From Clostridia bacterium (lineage in GTDB: Bacteria; Bacillota; Clostridia; Christensenellales; CAG-917): a DNA stretch of 64,000 nt. Below the pieces are notes generated by a model. It did not search any database. It worked only from the letters and a program-made list of their open reading frames with translations, and was not told where the DNA came from. A program made the translations under genes and the position numbers. Where the stretch lies: the NCBI GenBank assembly GCA_900763875.1, contig CAAFLX010000039.1:1-64000 (forward strand), written 5' to 3'. This document shows positions 24,175 through 32,940 of this stretch, piece after piece (within the stretch, counting starts at the first letter, position 1; every line of letters starts with the position of its first letter).

Positions 24175-26322
24175 TTATTCAACGTCTTCTTTCTTTGCTT
24201 TCAAGCTCAAACCCTTGAAGAAGTTTTTCACGGACACACCGAGATTGTCGGGCATTGCCTTGATATCGACAATCTTTGTGTTGTTGGTGATCGAGTACAC
24301 AACATAGGCGTAGTAGCCGACAAGGAGCACTGCAAACACGCTGAACGTGATGAAGAACGCGCCCGTCGTTTCAAAGCTCGTGATTGCGCTTGAAATCACG
24401 CCGCTCTTGACAAATCCGCTTTGGTTCATAAGTTGAGCGTAGTTGAGGAATCCGAGGAATGACATACCGCCGGTGACGAAGTACATTCTCTTGTCGCCGC
24501 TCACCATTGTAAAGATGAACGCAAGAGCGATTGCAAGGAACAAGTAGGTGTAGGTCACCTTGATTGTGAACACTGCAATCACTGCAAACGTAAACGAAGC
24601 AAGGAGCAAGAGTTCTTGCTTGTTGCGGTTTTTGAAGTACAGCGAGATGACGTAAGCCTCAAGCACCAAAAGGAAGATGAGGTTGAGGATATTCACGCTC
24701 TTTTGCGAGGACTTGCCGTTCATTCCCACCATTCCGTAGAGGTTGAAAGCGTCCTTGACAAAGTAGTTGACGTTGGACATTTGTCCCATCATCACCTTGA
24801 ATCCGAAGAAAGCGTCACCGCTTGCGATTTGGTGAATGGAGCAAGGAATCGTGAGTAGGTATGCAAGCACGAAACAAGCAGGCAAGCCGAACACGATTTT
24901 GGCTCTGTTGGATGTGAATTTCTTCTTGTCGTCATTGTCTTTGATGTACATATAAACAAAGTACGCAACAACAAGGGGCGCAATCGCCATAGCTCTCAAA
25001 TCGAGCACGGCGGCAAGCGTCAAAACAAAGTAGGTCGAGATATACTTTTTGTTGACCATAAGGATCAACGCGCCCACGATAAACGCAACGACAAGGCTTT
25101 CAAACGTGCCGCTGTGACCGCTCACCATAAGAGCGAACGGGAGCATTGCGTACACGCTTGCATAAACGGTTGCAAGTTTGTTGCCGACTTGCTTTTTGCC
25201 ATAGAAATAAATCATGACGATGACCGCAAGATCCGCAATCACGTTGATAAGGCGAAGAAGAATGGAAAGCGACGCGTTGTCAAGCCCTTGACCGATAAAT
25301 CCGAGCACGGACAAAATGTAGATTACGCCCGGCGAATAAGACACGGTTTTGCCTGCCGTCTTCATTTTCTCAAAGAAGTTGAAAACGCCGTTGTTGACGC
25401 CAAGATACTTTCTTGCAATCTCAAGCGTGTTGGACATTTCGCTGCCCATACCGTACATCGCGAGCAAAATCACGAGGCGGAGCGCAGCCGCGCCAAGCAA
25501 AATCATTGAGATGATAAATGCGTTTGATTGATACCACTTTGTTGAAAGCGCAGTGGATTTTTTGTCGTAAACGGTGGTTTTGCCAAAGTCGACAAAAGCG
25601 TCCTTTCTTGCGTACAAGCGTCTTATCACAACGTATGCGCCCACAAGCAACGCAACCGTAAACAAGCTCATAAGCACGGTGAAGCAAATGCCGTTGACGT
25701 CAACGTTTGTGTTGACGGTCTTTGCCTTTTTGAAGGCTACAACCTCTGCGTCGGACGGAACGGAATCGACTCTCGACACATTGATATTGTCAAAGTAAAC
25801 AGTGCCCTTGCAAGTGTTGTCTTGCGAGCCGATGCAAAGCGCAACGGTGAGATAGTCGGTGTTTTTGGGCTTGACGTAGAAAGTGCTTTTGACAAAACCG
25901 TTGGTGGATTCGCTGCGAGAGACAAATTTGTAGTCAACGTTTTCAAGGAAAGCAACGTATGCGCCGCTGTTCTTGTTTGAAAGATTTGCGTCAATCTTCA
26001 TCTCAACGGTGACTTTGTAGGTCTTGTTGACTTCGACTTTGACGGTTTGTTTCAAGTAGCTGTACCCTGCCGACTTGTTCTCGATTTTCAGAACGTTGTC
26101 GCCTGCCTCGGAGTCTGAGCGTTGCACCTTTGAAAAGGTCACGCTCGACGAAGAAGTCGTCCAGCCGTCAAACTTTTTCTCCGACGTAAAGGTCGAAAAA
26201 TCGCCGTTTTTGACGAGGTTTACGTCCACCTCGCTTTCTGCGTTGTTACATGCCGTAAATGCGAAAAGTGCCAGTACGAATACTAGCACCAATGCACCTA
26301 TGATAAATGGTTTTCTTTTCAT
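24175..26322 (-). CDS. Lipoprotein-signal, carbohydrate-binding-like domain fused to a GT-C-type membrane protein
   Basis: The N terminus has a signal with lipobox-like AFTAC (Cys25). A ~150-residue jelly-roll follows, starting NLVKNGDFSTF and ending TVYFDNINVSRV, the usual CBM4_9-like edges. One TM helix (about 215-235), a cytoplasmic loop (about 236-268) and roughly ten more hydrophobic segments make up the rest. The polytopic part resembles GT-C glycosyltransferases of the mannosyltransferase (PMT-like) type; MYGMGSEMSNTLEIARKYL is near the expected first loop, though a clean DxD/ExD pair is not obvious. The likely role is envelope glycan synthesis from a lipid-linked sugar. The domain order is visible; the enzyme class is inference. 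Confidence 0.6.
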   Translation of the reverse strand: MKRKPFIIGALVLVFVLALFAFTACNNAESEVDVNLVKNGDFSTFTSEKKFDGWTTSSSSVTFSKVQRSDSEAGDNVLKIENKSAGYSYLKQTVKVEVNKTYKVTVEMKIDANLSNKNSGAYVAFLENVDYKFVSRSESTNGFVKSTFYVKPKNTDYLTVALCIGSQDNTCKGTVYFDNINVSRVDSVPSDAEVVAFKKAKTVNTNVDVNGICFTVLMSLFTVALLVGAYVVIRRLYARKDAFVDFGKTTVYDKKSTALSTKWYQSNAFIISMILLGAAALRLVILLAMYGMGSEMSNTLEIARKYLGVNNGVFNFFEKMKTAGKTVSYSPGVIYILSVLGFIGQGLDNASLSILLRLINVIADLAVIVMIYFYGKKQVGNKLATVYASVYAMLPFALMVSGHSGTFESLVVAFIVGALILMVNKKYISTYFVLTLAAVLDLRAMAIAPLVVAYFVYMYIKDNDDKKKFTSNRAKIVFGLPACFVLAYLLTIPCSIHQIASGDAFFGFKVMMGQMSNVNYFVKDAFNLYGMVGMNGKSSQKSVNILNLIFLLVLEAYVISLYFKNRNKQELLLLASFTFAVIAVFTIKVTYTYLFLAIALAFIFTMVSGDKRMYFVTGGMSFLGFLNYAQLMNQSGFVKSGVISSAITSFETTGAFFITFSVFAVLLVGYYAYVVYSITNNTKIVDIKAMPDNLGVSVKNFFKGLSLKAKKEDVE

Positions 26323-26354
26323 ATTTGATCCTCAAAAAACTTCGGACAAAGCGA

Positions 26355-26693
26355 TTAAACTTCTTTAAGTTTTGCAGCTTTACCGGTTCTGTTTTTCAAA
26401 TAATAAAGTTTTGCACGTCTGACTTTGCCGTGACGCACGACTTGAATGCTGTCGATTTTGGGTGAATGGAGCGGGAACGTTCTTTCAACGCCGACGCCGC
26501 ATGCGATACGACGAACGACAATGGTTTCACGGATGCCGCCGTTCTTCTTTGCGATAACAGTGCCCGTGTAGGTTTGGATACGCTCTCTCGTTCCTTCAAC
26601 GACTTTTACGTTTACGTTGACGGTGTCGCCGATTGCGATGGTTGGCAAGTTTTGTTTCATGCCCTCTTTTTCGAGTGTGTCGATAATGTTCAT
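26355..26693 (-). CDS. rplS: 50S ribosomal protein L19
   Basis: The 112-residue sequence matches L19 throughout, for example TIAIGDTVNVNVKVVEGTRERIQ, the SH3-like core VIAKKNGGIRETIVVRRIACGVGVERTFPLHSP and the basic tail. L19 sits at the 30S-50S interface. An AGGAGG lies before the ATG. It is separated from yraN by a ~170-bp gap carrying a hairpin leader, so it probably has its own promoter. Confidence 0.97.
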   Translation of the reverse strand: MNIIDTLEKEGMKQNLPTIAIGDTVNVNVKVVEGTRERIQTYTGTVIAKKNGGIRETIVVRRIACGVGVERTFPLHSPKIDSIQVVRHGKVRRAKLYYLKNRTGKAAKLKEV

Positions 26694-26715
26694 TTTTGAC
26701 CTCCTGTATTTGCGA

Positions 26716-26753
26716 GATGTTCACGACAAGCGTCTCTTGTTCGGCGGAACATC
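26716..26753 (-). promoter_or_regulatory. Candidate structured leader of rplS
   Basis: Twenty-three bases before the L19 start, GATGTTC and GAACATC enclose an inner stem ACAAG / CTTGT. Many Bacillota ribosomal-protein genes, L19 included, have autoregulatory leaders here. The stem is visible; identity with the known L19 leader is unverified. Confidence 0.4.
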
Positions 26754-26867
26754 CGAGTCACGCGTGTTATATTATCATAAATAAATTTATTAAACAAGCA
26801 AAAATTCAATATAAATTGCCTTTTTAATCAATTTTTTTGATTTTCTGCCTATTCGGCATGGTTTTGT

Positions 26868-27335
26868 CTATCGGCGCGGATATTTTGCGTCGTTTTGCGA
26901 GAATGCGTCGATTATGTGGCGGATTCCCTCGTCGTCGATTGCCACTATGTCAAATCGTATGTTCGCGCCCGTGTCGCGATGTTTTGACAAGTAGCCCTTT
27001 GCCGCAGTGACGTAGCGACCGACTTTATAAGCCGTCACCCCTTCTTCGGGCGCGCCGAACAAGTCTCCGCATCTTGTTTTCACCTCAACGAAAACAATCG
27101 TCCGCTCCCCTATTTCGAGCGGCTGAATTTTGAGGAGTTTATGCACGAATTTCACAAACCGATTTTTGGAATTTCGCTTGATTAGATTGCCGTTTTCATC
27201 GGTGTAGCACTCGCAAATTATATCCACCTCGCAATCGCAATATTTGCCGTTGCGCTCAAGGATCTTATACCCCTCTTTCTCAAGATAATCGGCGGCGATT
27301 TTCTCGCCAACGTCCCCTGCAAATCTCGTATTCAT
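26868..27335 (-). CDS. YraN/UPF0102 family endonuclease-like protein
   Basis: It starts MNTRFAGDVGEKIAADYLEKEGY, the usual YraN opening. The nuclease-fold motif is split: EVDIICE carries the first acidic residue and FVEVKTR the E-x-K. Between them is a charged insert of about 35 residues not present in typical 115-125-residue YraN proteins, which explains the 155-residue length. The start overlaps the rnhB stop by four bases (ATGA type), so translation is coupled. The family function is unresolved. Confidence 0.88.
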   Translation of the reverse strand: MNTRFAGDVGEKIAADYLEKEGYKILERNGKYCDCEVDIICECYTDENGNLIKRNSKNRFVKFVHKLLKIQPLEIGERTIVFVEVKTRCGDLFGAPEEGVTAYKVGRYVTAAKGYLSKHRDTGANIRFDIVAIDDEGIRHIIDAFSQNDAKYPRR

Positions 27336-27940
27336 TTCACAAAGTTCCCTATAAACGACCTGCGGTGAATAGGCGTTGCGCCAAACTCTTTGAGTGCGGC
27401 GATATGCTTTGCCGTGCCGTAGCCCATATTGTGCTCGAAATCGTATTGCGGATAGATTTTTGCCATATCTTCCATATATCTATCCCTCGTCACCTTTGCA
27501 ACGATTGACGCCGCCGCAATGGAATATGAGAGTGCGTCGCCGTGAATTATTCCGAAAGTTTTGTACGGAATGTCAAGTTGCAAAGCGTCCACAATCACGA
27601 TATCAGGCTTAACTTCAAGCCCCAAAATCGCGTCACGCATACACGCTTTCGTAGCGTTCAATATGTTCATTTCATCGATTTTTTCGGGCGGATATGACAC
27701 GGTGGACGCGCAAACCGCCTTTGCCAATATGACGTCAAACAGTTTTTCACGCTTGCCCTTGCTAACCTTTTTGCTGTCGTTTACCCCAACGATAAGGTCG
27801 TCAAGATCCATAATCACAGCCGAGCAAGTGACAGGGCCTGCAAGAGGGCCTCTGCCCACTTCATCAACACCGCAAATATAGCGATATCCCTTTTCGCGGA
27901 GCTGATTTTCATACGTCATCAAATCTTTCGGATCAACCAT
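27332..27940 (-). CDS. rnhB: Ribonuclease HII
   Basis: RNase HII removes ribonucleotides and RNA from RNA-DNA hybrids. The sequence has ICGVDEVGRGPLAGPV with the catalytic Asp-Glu, SKKVSKGKREKLF, the third Asp in DALQLDIPY, the SYSIAAASIVAKVTRDRYM block and the C-terminal HRRSF. The ATG at 27940 with AAGGAT upstream gives 202 residues, the normal size; the frame is open to 28036 but the extra 32 residues look non-homologous. It is coupled to yraN downstream and lies in the conserved rbgA-rnhB order. Confidence 0.93.
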   Translation of the reverse strand: MVDPKDLMTYENQLREKGYRYICGVDEVGRGPLAGPVTCSAVIMDLDDLIVGVNDSKKVSKGKREKLFDVILAKAVCASTVSYPPEKIDEMNILNATKACMRDAILGLEVKPDIVIVDALQLDIPYKTFGIIHGDALSYSIAAASIVAKVTRDRYMEDMAKIYPQYDFEHNMGYGTAKHIAALKEFGATPIHRRSFIGNFVK

Positions 27941-28131
27941 AATTTTATCCTTTGCACGTTTGGCTATACAGCCTTTCAATATTTCAAATTGCGTTTTGAC
28001 ACTCGAAAGCGTTTTCGTTCCTACACTCGAAACCATTTTTGATATTGCAGTTTTGATTTTTGCTCAAAACTAAATTTTTCGATATTCTAACGCATTATTT
28101 TTGAAACAAGCACTTTTCGTTCTATCCTTTT

Positions 28132-28989
28132 TTATCTGTCCGACAGGACAAGTTTTTTGGGCTTTTCAAGCATAATTTTGCCGAGTTTGCCTTTTCTAAA
28201 ATCGTCGATAACAGTCTTTGCCGTGCGCTCGTAGTCGGGAGTATTTCCCCTTTGTTTGAACCCTCTCGACATTGCGATTTGCTCAAAAATACCTATTGTT
28301 TCTTCTTGCAACTCGTCTATGTTATAGCGGTTTTTCAACGAATCGGGAGAGAGTGCTTTCATTTCGTCGATAAAGTCGAAACAAAGCTCGCTTACGTCCA
28401 AAATATCTTCTCTTATCGAGCCGATATACGCAAGGTGATGCGCTACGTTTTGGTCGTCAAACTTGCCCCACAGCGTACCGGGTGTGTCCAAAAAATCAAC
28501 GTTATCTATGGACAGCCATTGTTTGCCGCGCGTCACGCCCGGTCTATCCCCTGTCACTGCTTTTGCTTTTTTCACCATAGAGTTGATGATTGTGGATTTG
28601 CCGCTGTTGGGCACTCCGACAACCATTGCTCTAACCGATATATTCGCGCCCTTTTGGGCGTATTTTTCAATTTTGTCGGCAACGACTTTTTTAAGTCCTG
28701 CCACGATTTGCGAGCAATCGCCCGACGTACCGATAGCTTTAACGTAGGGTTTGCCCTGTCTATCGAACTCTTTGCACCACAAATCGAGGTCGCTTTTTTC
28801 AACGAGGTCGCACTTGTTGAATACATAAAGCACCCTCTTGCCCTGCAAAAGTTTGTTGAAAAGCGGGTTATCGCACGAATAAACTGCTCTTGCATCAATG
28901 ACGTAGATGAGCGCGTCCACAAGTTTGAGGTTGTCCTCCATCATGCGAATCGCCTTTGTCATATGACCGGGAAACCATTGTATGTTCAT
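28132..28989 (-). CDS. rbgA: Ribosome biogenesis GTPase YlqF/RbgA
   Basis: This circularly permuted GTPase starts MNIQWFPGHMTKAIRMM. The motif order is permuted: NKCDLVE (G4) precedes GVPNSGKSTIINS (G1), the switch region GDRPGVTRGKQWL and DTPGTLW (G3). The C-terminal ANTAR-like domain includes RGFKQRGNTPDYERTAK. RbgA is needed for late 50S assembly (uL16 incorporation). I use the ATG at 28989; four extra codons upstream are possible. It lies between trmD and rnhB as in Bacillus. Confidence 0.95.
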   Translation of the reverse strand: MNIQWFPGHMTKAIRMMEDNLKLVDALIYVIDARAVYSCDNPLFNKLLQGKRVLYVFNKCDLVEKSDLDLWCKEFDRQGKPYVKAIGTSGDCSQIVAGLKKVVADKIEKYAQKGANISVRAMVVGVPNSGKSTIINSMVKKAKAVTGDRPGVTRGKQWLSIDNVDFLDTPGTLWGKFDDQNVAHHLAYIGSIREDILDVSELCFDFIDEMKALSPDSLKNRYNIDELQEETIGIFEQIAMSRGFKQRGNTPDYERTAKTVIDDFRKGKLGKIMLEKPKKLVLSDR

Positions 28990-29134
28990 ATTGCCTCGCA
29001 AGTAGTTTTCGATATTCTAACACGGTATGTTTTGATTTTTCGCCTCAATGCAACACGCCATTTAGCGCAAATAATTCCGTGCAAGTTTTTTTTGCAAACT
29101 TTTCAAAGTCCGCAATTTTTCAAAAAACCGTCGA

Positions 29135-29854
29135 TTAGCGACGGTGTTTTTTCTTCTTTTTCGGAAGATACGATTTCAAATCGGCGTCCTTAAACAAGTC
29201 GGGGCGATTTTTCATGGTGATTTCAAGAGATTTTTCCTCTCTCCACTTTGCAATGTCCTTGTGATTGCCGCCAAGCAACACTTCGGGCACGCTTCGTCCC
29301 CTGTAAATTTCGGGGCGCGTGTACTGAGGATATTCCAACAACCCGTTTGAAAAACTCTCCTCGCTTGTCGATTCGTCCGAGCCTAAAACGCCGTCAATGT
29401 ATCTTGCCACCGTGTTGACAACAACAAGAGCCGGCAACTCTCCGCCCGTAAGCACGTAATCGCCGATTGACAATTCCTCATCGATACAAATATCGAGCGC
29501 GCGTTGGTCAACGCCCTCATAGTCGCCGCACAAAATGAGTATTCTCTTCTCTTTTGCAAGGCTTTCCACCTTGTTTTGGCACAGTTTCGTACCTCTTGGG
29601 GACATATAAACTCGCCACGCCTCGTGCAGAGGGTCAACCGCCTCGATTGCGCTGACAATCGGATCGGGAGTCATCACCATACCTGCTCCGCCCCCGTAAG
29701 GCGTATCGTCCGTTTTGAGGTGTTTGTCCTTTGAAAAGTCGCGAATATTGGTGATTTGCACGCCGAATTTGCCCGAATCTATCGCCTTGCCGAGCAGGCT
29801 TTGATTGAGCACGTCAAAGTATTCGGGAAATATCGTCAAAATGTCAAACTTCAT
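29135..29854 (-). CDS. trmD: tRNA (guanine-N1-)-methyltransferase
   Basis: TrmD methylates G37 in tRNAs reading CNN codons. The sequence begins MKFDILTIFPEYF and has the trefoil-knot SAM site with DDTPYGGGAGMVM, LILCGDYEGVDQRALD, SIGDYVLTGGELPALVVVN and the C-terminal YTRPEIYRG. At 239 residues it is full length. It follows rimM by one base, so the pair is coupled. Confidence 0.97.
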   Translation of the reverse strand: MKFDILTIFPEYFDVLNQSLLGKAIDSGKFGVQITNIRDFSKDKHLKTDDTPYGGGAGMVMTPDPIVSAIEAVDPLHEAWRVYMSPRGTKLCQNKVESLAKEKRILILCGDYEGVDQRALDICIDEELSIGDYVLTGGELPALVVVNTVARYIDGVLGSDESTSEESFSNGLLEYPQYTRPEIYRGRSVPEVLLGGNHKDIAKWREEKSLEITMKNRPDLFKDADLKSYLPKKKKKHRR

Positions 29855-29855
29855 A

Positions 29856-30359
29856 TCAGTTGTACACCGCCACGCGCGGAAAAATCATATCGTCAAGCAC
29901 CATTTTGCCGTTTTGCAAATCGACTTCTTTCAAAAGATTCGGGACTGCCGGGAAGGACAGCGAATCTTTGCCGTTTTTGACAACGTAAACGTCGCAAGAG
30001 CCATATTGCAGCACGTTTTCGACAACGCCGACAACTTCGCCGCCCACCACAACGTCAAGCCCAATCATATCAACGATATAATACTTTCCGTCGGGGAGTT
30101 TTGGAAGGTCGTCACGATTTGCCGTGATAAATTTTCCGCGCAAAAGCTCTGCTTTTTCAACGCTATCAACGCCTCTTAGCGTGACGTAACCGATTCCGCC
30201 CTCCGGCGAGATATGCTCGACTGCATACTCAACTCCGTCGATTTTGAGTTTTTTAAGGCGAGAAAACCGTGCGGAGTCGGAGGAGTAAATTTCAATTTTG
30301 ACTTCTCCTTTGAGACCGCGCGGTTTAAGCACCTTGCCGATTGTCAATTCAGATTTCAT
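29856..30359 (-). CDS. rimM: Ribosome maturation factor RimM
   Basis: RimM binds S19 and helps 30S head maturation. The N-terminal domain starts ELTIGKVLKPRGLKGEVKIE, and the C-terminal PRC-barrel contains YYIVDMIGLDVVVGGEVVGV and ends LPN-like VPNLLKEVDLQNGKMVLDD. At 167 residues it is normal. Its start overlaps the end of the KH-domain gene by 11 bases. Confidence 0.95.
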   Translation of the reverse strand: MKSELTIGKVLKPRGLKGEVKIEIYSSDSARFSRLKKLKIDGVEYAVEHISPEGGIGYVTLRGVDSVEKAELLRGKFITANRDDLPKLPDGKYYIVDMIGLDVVVGGEVVGVVENVLQYGSCDVYVVKNGKDSLSFPAVPNLLKEVDLQNGKMVLDDMIFPRVAVYN

Positions 30360-30588
30360 CTTTTTCTTCGATGACGACGTTGTATCTCACGTTGCTTTTG
30401 GAGCTGGCGGACTTGACGAGAGTGCGGATTGCCTTTGCGATTCTGCCCTGCTTGCCGATGACCTTGCCGATGTCCTTTTTTGCAATCGTGATGACGATGT
30501 CGTTTGCATTGCCCGCATCTCTTTGCTCGACGGTATAATCGCCGTCGGGAACGAGAGATGAAACAAGATATTCGACCAATTCAATCAT
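30349..30588 (-). CDS. khpA: KH-domain RNA-binding protein KhpA
   Basis: This 79-residue protein is a single KH domain with the GxxG loop in GKVIGKQGRIAKAIRTL. It starts MIELVEYLVSSLVPDGDY, the standard N terminus for KhpA/YlqC; the 109-codon frame open upstream runs into rpsP and is rejected. KhpA partners KhpB/Jag in global RNA binding and cell-size control in Gram-positives. The gene sits between rpsP and rimM, the conserved location. Confidence 0.93.
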   Translation of the reverse strand: MIELVEYLVSSLVPDGDYTVEQRDAGNANDIVITIAKKDIGKVIGKQGRIAKAIRTLVKSASSKSNVRYNVVIEEKDEI

Positions 30589-30599
30589 TTCGTCACCAA

Positions 30600-30848
30600 T
30601 TACTTCTTCTCGACGATACCTTGAGAAATGAGCAATCCCATAACCGTATCGGTGGGTTGTGCGCCTTTTGCGAGCCATTCTTTGGCTTTGTCGGCGTCAA
30701 TGACGATTTGCTTGGGTTCGGAAACGGGGTTGTAGTAGCCGATTTGATCGATGTACTTGCCGTCTCTTGCTTTTCTTGAATCCATTGCAACGATACGATA
30801 GAAAGGAGCTTTTGTTGCGCCCATTCTGGTGAGTCTAAGTTTAACCAT
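30600..30848 (-). CDS. rpsP: 30S ribosomal protein S16
   Basis: The protein starts MVKLRLTRMGATKAPFYRIV, the S16 signature, and continues with DQIGYYNPVSEPKQIVIDADKA split over its core. It has 82 residues, a normal length. S16 is an early 30S assembly protein. A GGAGG site precedes the ATG. It heads the rpsP-khpA-rimM-trmD run, about 107 bp after ffh. Confidence 0.97.
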   Translation of the reverse strand: MVKLRLTRMGATKAPFYRIVAMDSRKARDGKYIDQIGYYNPVSEPKQIVIDADKAKEWLAKGAQPTDTVMGLLISQGIVEKK

Positions 30849-30955
30849 GATAGTTAATCCTCCATTTGTGATTAAGATTTTATTGATATATTTCTATATT
30901 TTTGCGTTTTGTAGAATACTTTTGACAGTTTTTTAGAATATTTTTGCGGTTTTTG

Positions 30956-32287
30956 TCAGAAAAGACCTTTCAAACCGCGCAGTCCCTTCAAACCGCCCTT
31001 TTGCATTCTCGCCATCATATCCTTTGTCATTTCAAACTGTTTGAGCAGTTGATTGACATCTTGAATGCTCGTTCCGCTACCCTTCGAGATACGCTTTTTT
31101 TGCGATGCCTTAATGATTTCGGGGTTTCTTCTCTCCTTGGGAGTCATCGATTGAATGATGGCTTTTGTTCTTGCAATTTGCTTTTCATCGATTTGCGCGC
31201 CCTGTTTGAGCTTGCCCGAAAAGCCGGGAATCATCGACATCATATCTTGAAGATTTCCCATCTTTTTCATACTGTCGAGCTGTTGCAAATAGTCCTCCAA
31301 ATCAAAGGAATTTTCTTTGAGTTTCTTTTGGAGCTTGAGTGCCTCTTCCTGCGATATTGCCGATTCCGCCTTTTCGATGAGGGTGAGCACGTCGCCCATA
31401 CCGAGGATTCTCGATGCCATACGCTCTGGGTGGAAGGGTTCTAGATCTTCCATCTTTTCGCCCGTGCCGTTGAACTTGATAGGCTTGCCGGTGACCGCCT
31501 TTATCGAAAGTGCCGCGCCGCCCCTCGTATCGCCGTCGAGTTTTGTCATAATAACGCCGGTGATATCAAGTTTATCGTTGAAAGTTTTTGCAACCGTCAC
31601 GGCGTCTTGTCCCGTCATACTGTCCACAACAAGCAAAATCTCGGTGGGCTTAACTGCGGATTTGACGTTGATAAGCTCTTGCATGAGGTCTTCATCGATA
31701 TGCAAACGACCCGCCGTGTCGATTATCATCGTATCATAGCCGTTTTTCAAGGCATATTCAACGCCTGCTTTTGCAATCTTCACAGGGTCGATTTGCCCCA
31801 TATCAAAACATTCGGTGTTGGCTTTTTTTGCAACGACGTGAAGTTGCTGAATCGCCGCAGGTCTATATATATCCCCTGCCACCAAAAGCACTTTTTTGTT
31901 TTGCTTTTTGAGGTAGGTTGCAAGTTTGCCGCACATCGTCGTTTTGCCCGCGCCTTGCAAACCGCACATCATATAGATTGTGGGTTGCTTGTCGCTGACG
32001 GCGAGCTTTTGGTGCGTGCTACCCATAAGCGCGCAAAGCTCCTCGTTGACGATTTTGACGATTTGTTGCGCAGGAGTCAAGGATTTGAGAATATCCTCGC
32101 CCAACGCTTTTTCGCTCACGTTTGCCGTAAAATCTTTTACGACGTTGTAGTTTACGTCCGCTTCGAGCAAAGCAACGCGAATTTCACGCATAGCTTGCTT
32201 TATCTCAAGTTCCGTCAACTTGCCTTTGTTGCGGAGTTTTGAGAATATATGGTTCATTCTGTCCGACAAGCTTTCAAAAAGTGCCAT
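30956..32287 (-). CDS. ffh: Signal recognition particle protein Ffh
   Basis: Ffh binds SRP RNA and signal peptides of nascent membrane proteins. The N and G domains are complete: GLQGAGKTTMCGKLA (G1), DTAGRLH (G3) and TKLDGDTRGGAALS (G4). The C-terminal M domain is Met-rich, with GMGDVLTLIEKAE at its start and RISKGSGTSIQDVNQLLKQF for RNA binding. At 443 residues it is normal. It follows ylxM directly. The matching SRP RNA lies at 53868-54142, whose apical loop is unusual. Confidence 0.97.
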   Translation of the reverse strand: MALFESLSDRMNHIFSKLRNKGKLTELEIKQAMREIRVALLEADVNYNVVKDFTANVSEKALGEDILKSLTPAQQIVKIVNEELCALMGSTHQKLAVSDKQPTIYMMCGLQGAGKTTMCGKLATYLKKQNKKVLLVAGDIYRPAAIQQLHVVAKKANTECFDMGQIDPVKIAKAGVEYALKNGYDTMIIDTAGRLHIDEDLMQELINVKSAVKPTEILLVVDSMTGQDAVTVAKTFNDKLDITGVIMTKLDGDTRGGAALSIKAVTGKPIKFNGTGEKMEDLEPFHPERMASRILGMGDVLTLIEKAESAISQEEALKLQKKLKENSFDLEDYLQQLDSMKKMGNLQDMMSMIPGFSGKLKQGAQIDEKQIARTKAIIQSMTPKERRNPEIIKASQKKRISKGSGTSIQDVNQLLKQFEMTKDMMARMQKGGLKGLRGLKGLF

Positions 32288-32602
32288 TTATTCCTCCAAT
32301 AACAACCGAAGTTGCTTTGCGCAATGTCTTGCCACGTCGTCGTCCGCCTTTTCAAGCGAATCGATAACGGCGTTCATTTTTCTGTCTTTCTCGACGAGGC
32401 GGAGCTTTTGCTCATACTCGCAAAGATGTTTTTCACCCTTGTTTATGCCATCGAGAACGGCTTGACGGGATATGCCGACAATGTTTGCGATTTCCCCAAA
32501 AGACAAATCCTCGTCATAGTGCATAACGAGCATATCGTTTTGTCTTTGAGTCAGCAGCGCACCGTAGTAGCTCCTAAGCGTGGATATTTCAAACCTGTCC
32601 AT
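32288..32602 (-). CDS. ylxM: YlxM/UPF0122 helix-turn-helix protein
   Basis: This 104-residue protein contains LRSYYGALLTQRQNDMLVMHYDEDLSFGE, a sigma-region-4-like helix-turn-helix, with GISRQAVLDGINKGEKHL as the recognition part. It ends one base before ffh begins, and the ylxM-ffh pair is conserved in Bacillota, where YlxM is thought to modulate SRP. No unusual features. Confidence 0.93.
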   Translation of the reverse strand: MDRFEISTLRSYYGALLTQRQNDMLVMHYDEDLSFGEIANIVGISRQAVLDGINKGEKHLCEYEQKLRLVEKDRKMNAVIDSLEKADDDVARHCAKQLRLLLEE

Positions 32603-32819
32603 AGCACCCTATCAAGCACATTTACTTGACACAATAATACTTCAAATAAAAAATGGTGTCAAGCATTTTTACATTACATATAAAATATTTATACAATACA
32701 ATTTTCAAAAGGATGCTCAAATGATAACCGACAACTTGCAGCAAATCAAATTTCCGTATATCTAAACACTTTAATTGCGGCTTTTAAGTGAAGATGAGAA
32801 TTGTAGGTTGATTTTTTTT

Positions 32820-32940
32820 TGAGCGTGATAGCGATAAAAAAACAGACAACGCCCCTTGAACATAACCCTAGCGTACATAATCGTACACGAGCCGATGAAC
32901 AAGAGGCGTTGACGATGTTATTCACTCAATAGTGCGCTCA
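32820..32940 (-). repeat. Stop-codon-abutting structured repeat, copy A
   Basis: On the minus strand the element begins within the ftsY stop codon (32938-32940). It has outer arms GAGCGC...GCGCTC-like, the core GTCAACGCC(T)CTTG pairing with CAAGGGGCGTTG, and an inner hairpin GTAC...GTAC next to AGGGTT. It shares sequence and layout with copies at 39712-39838 and 54574-54700. The remaining 32603-32819 has no gene. Confidence 0.75.
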
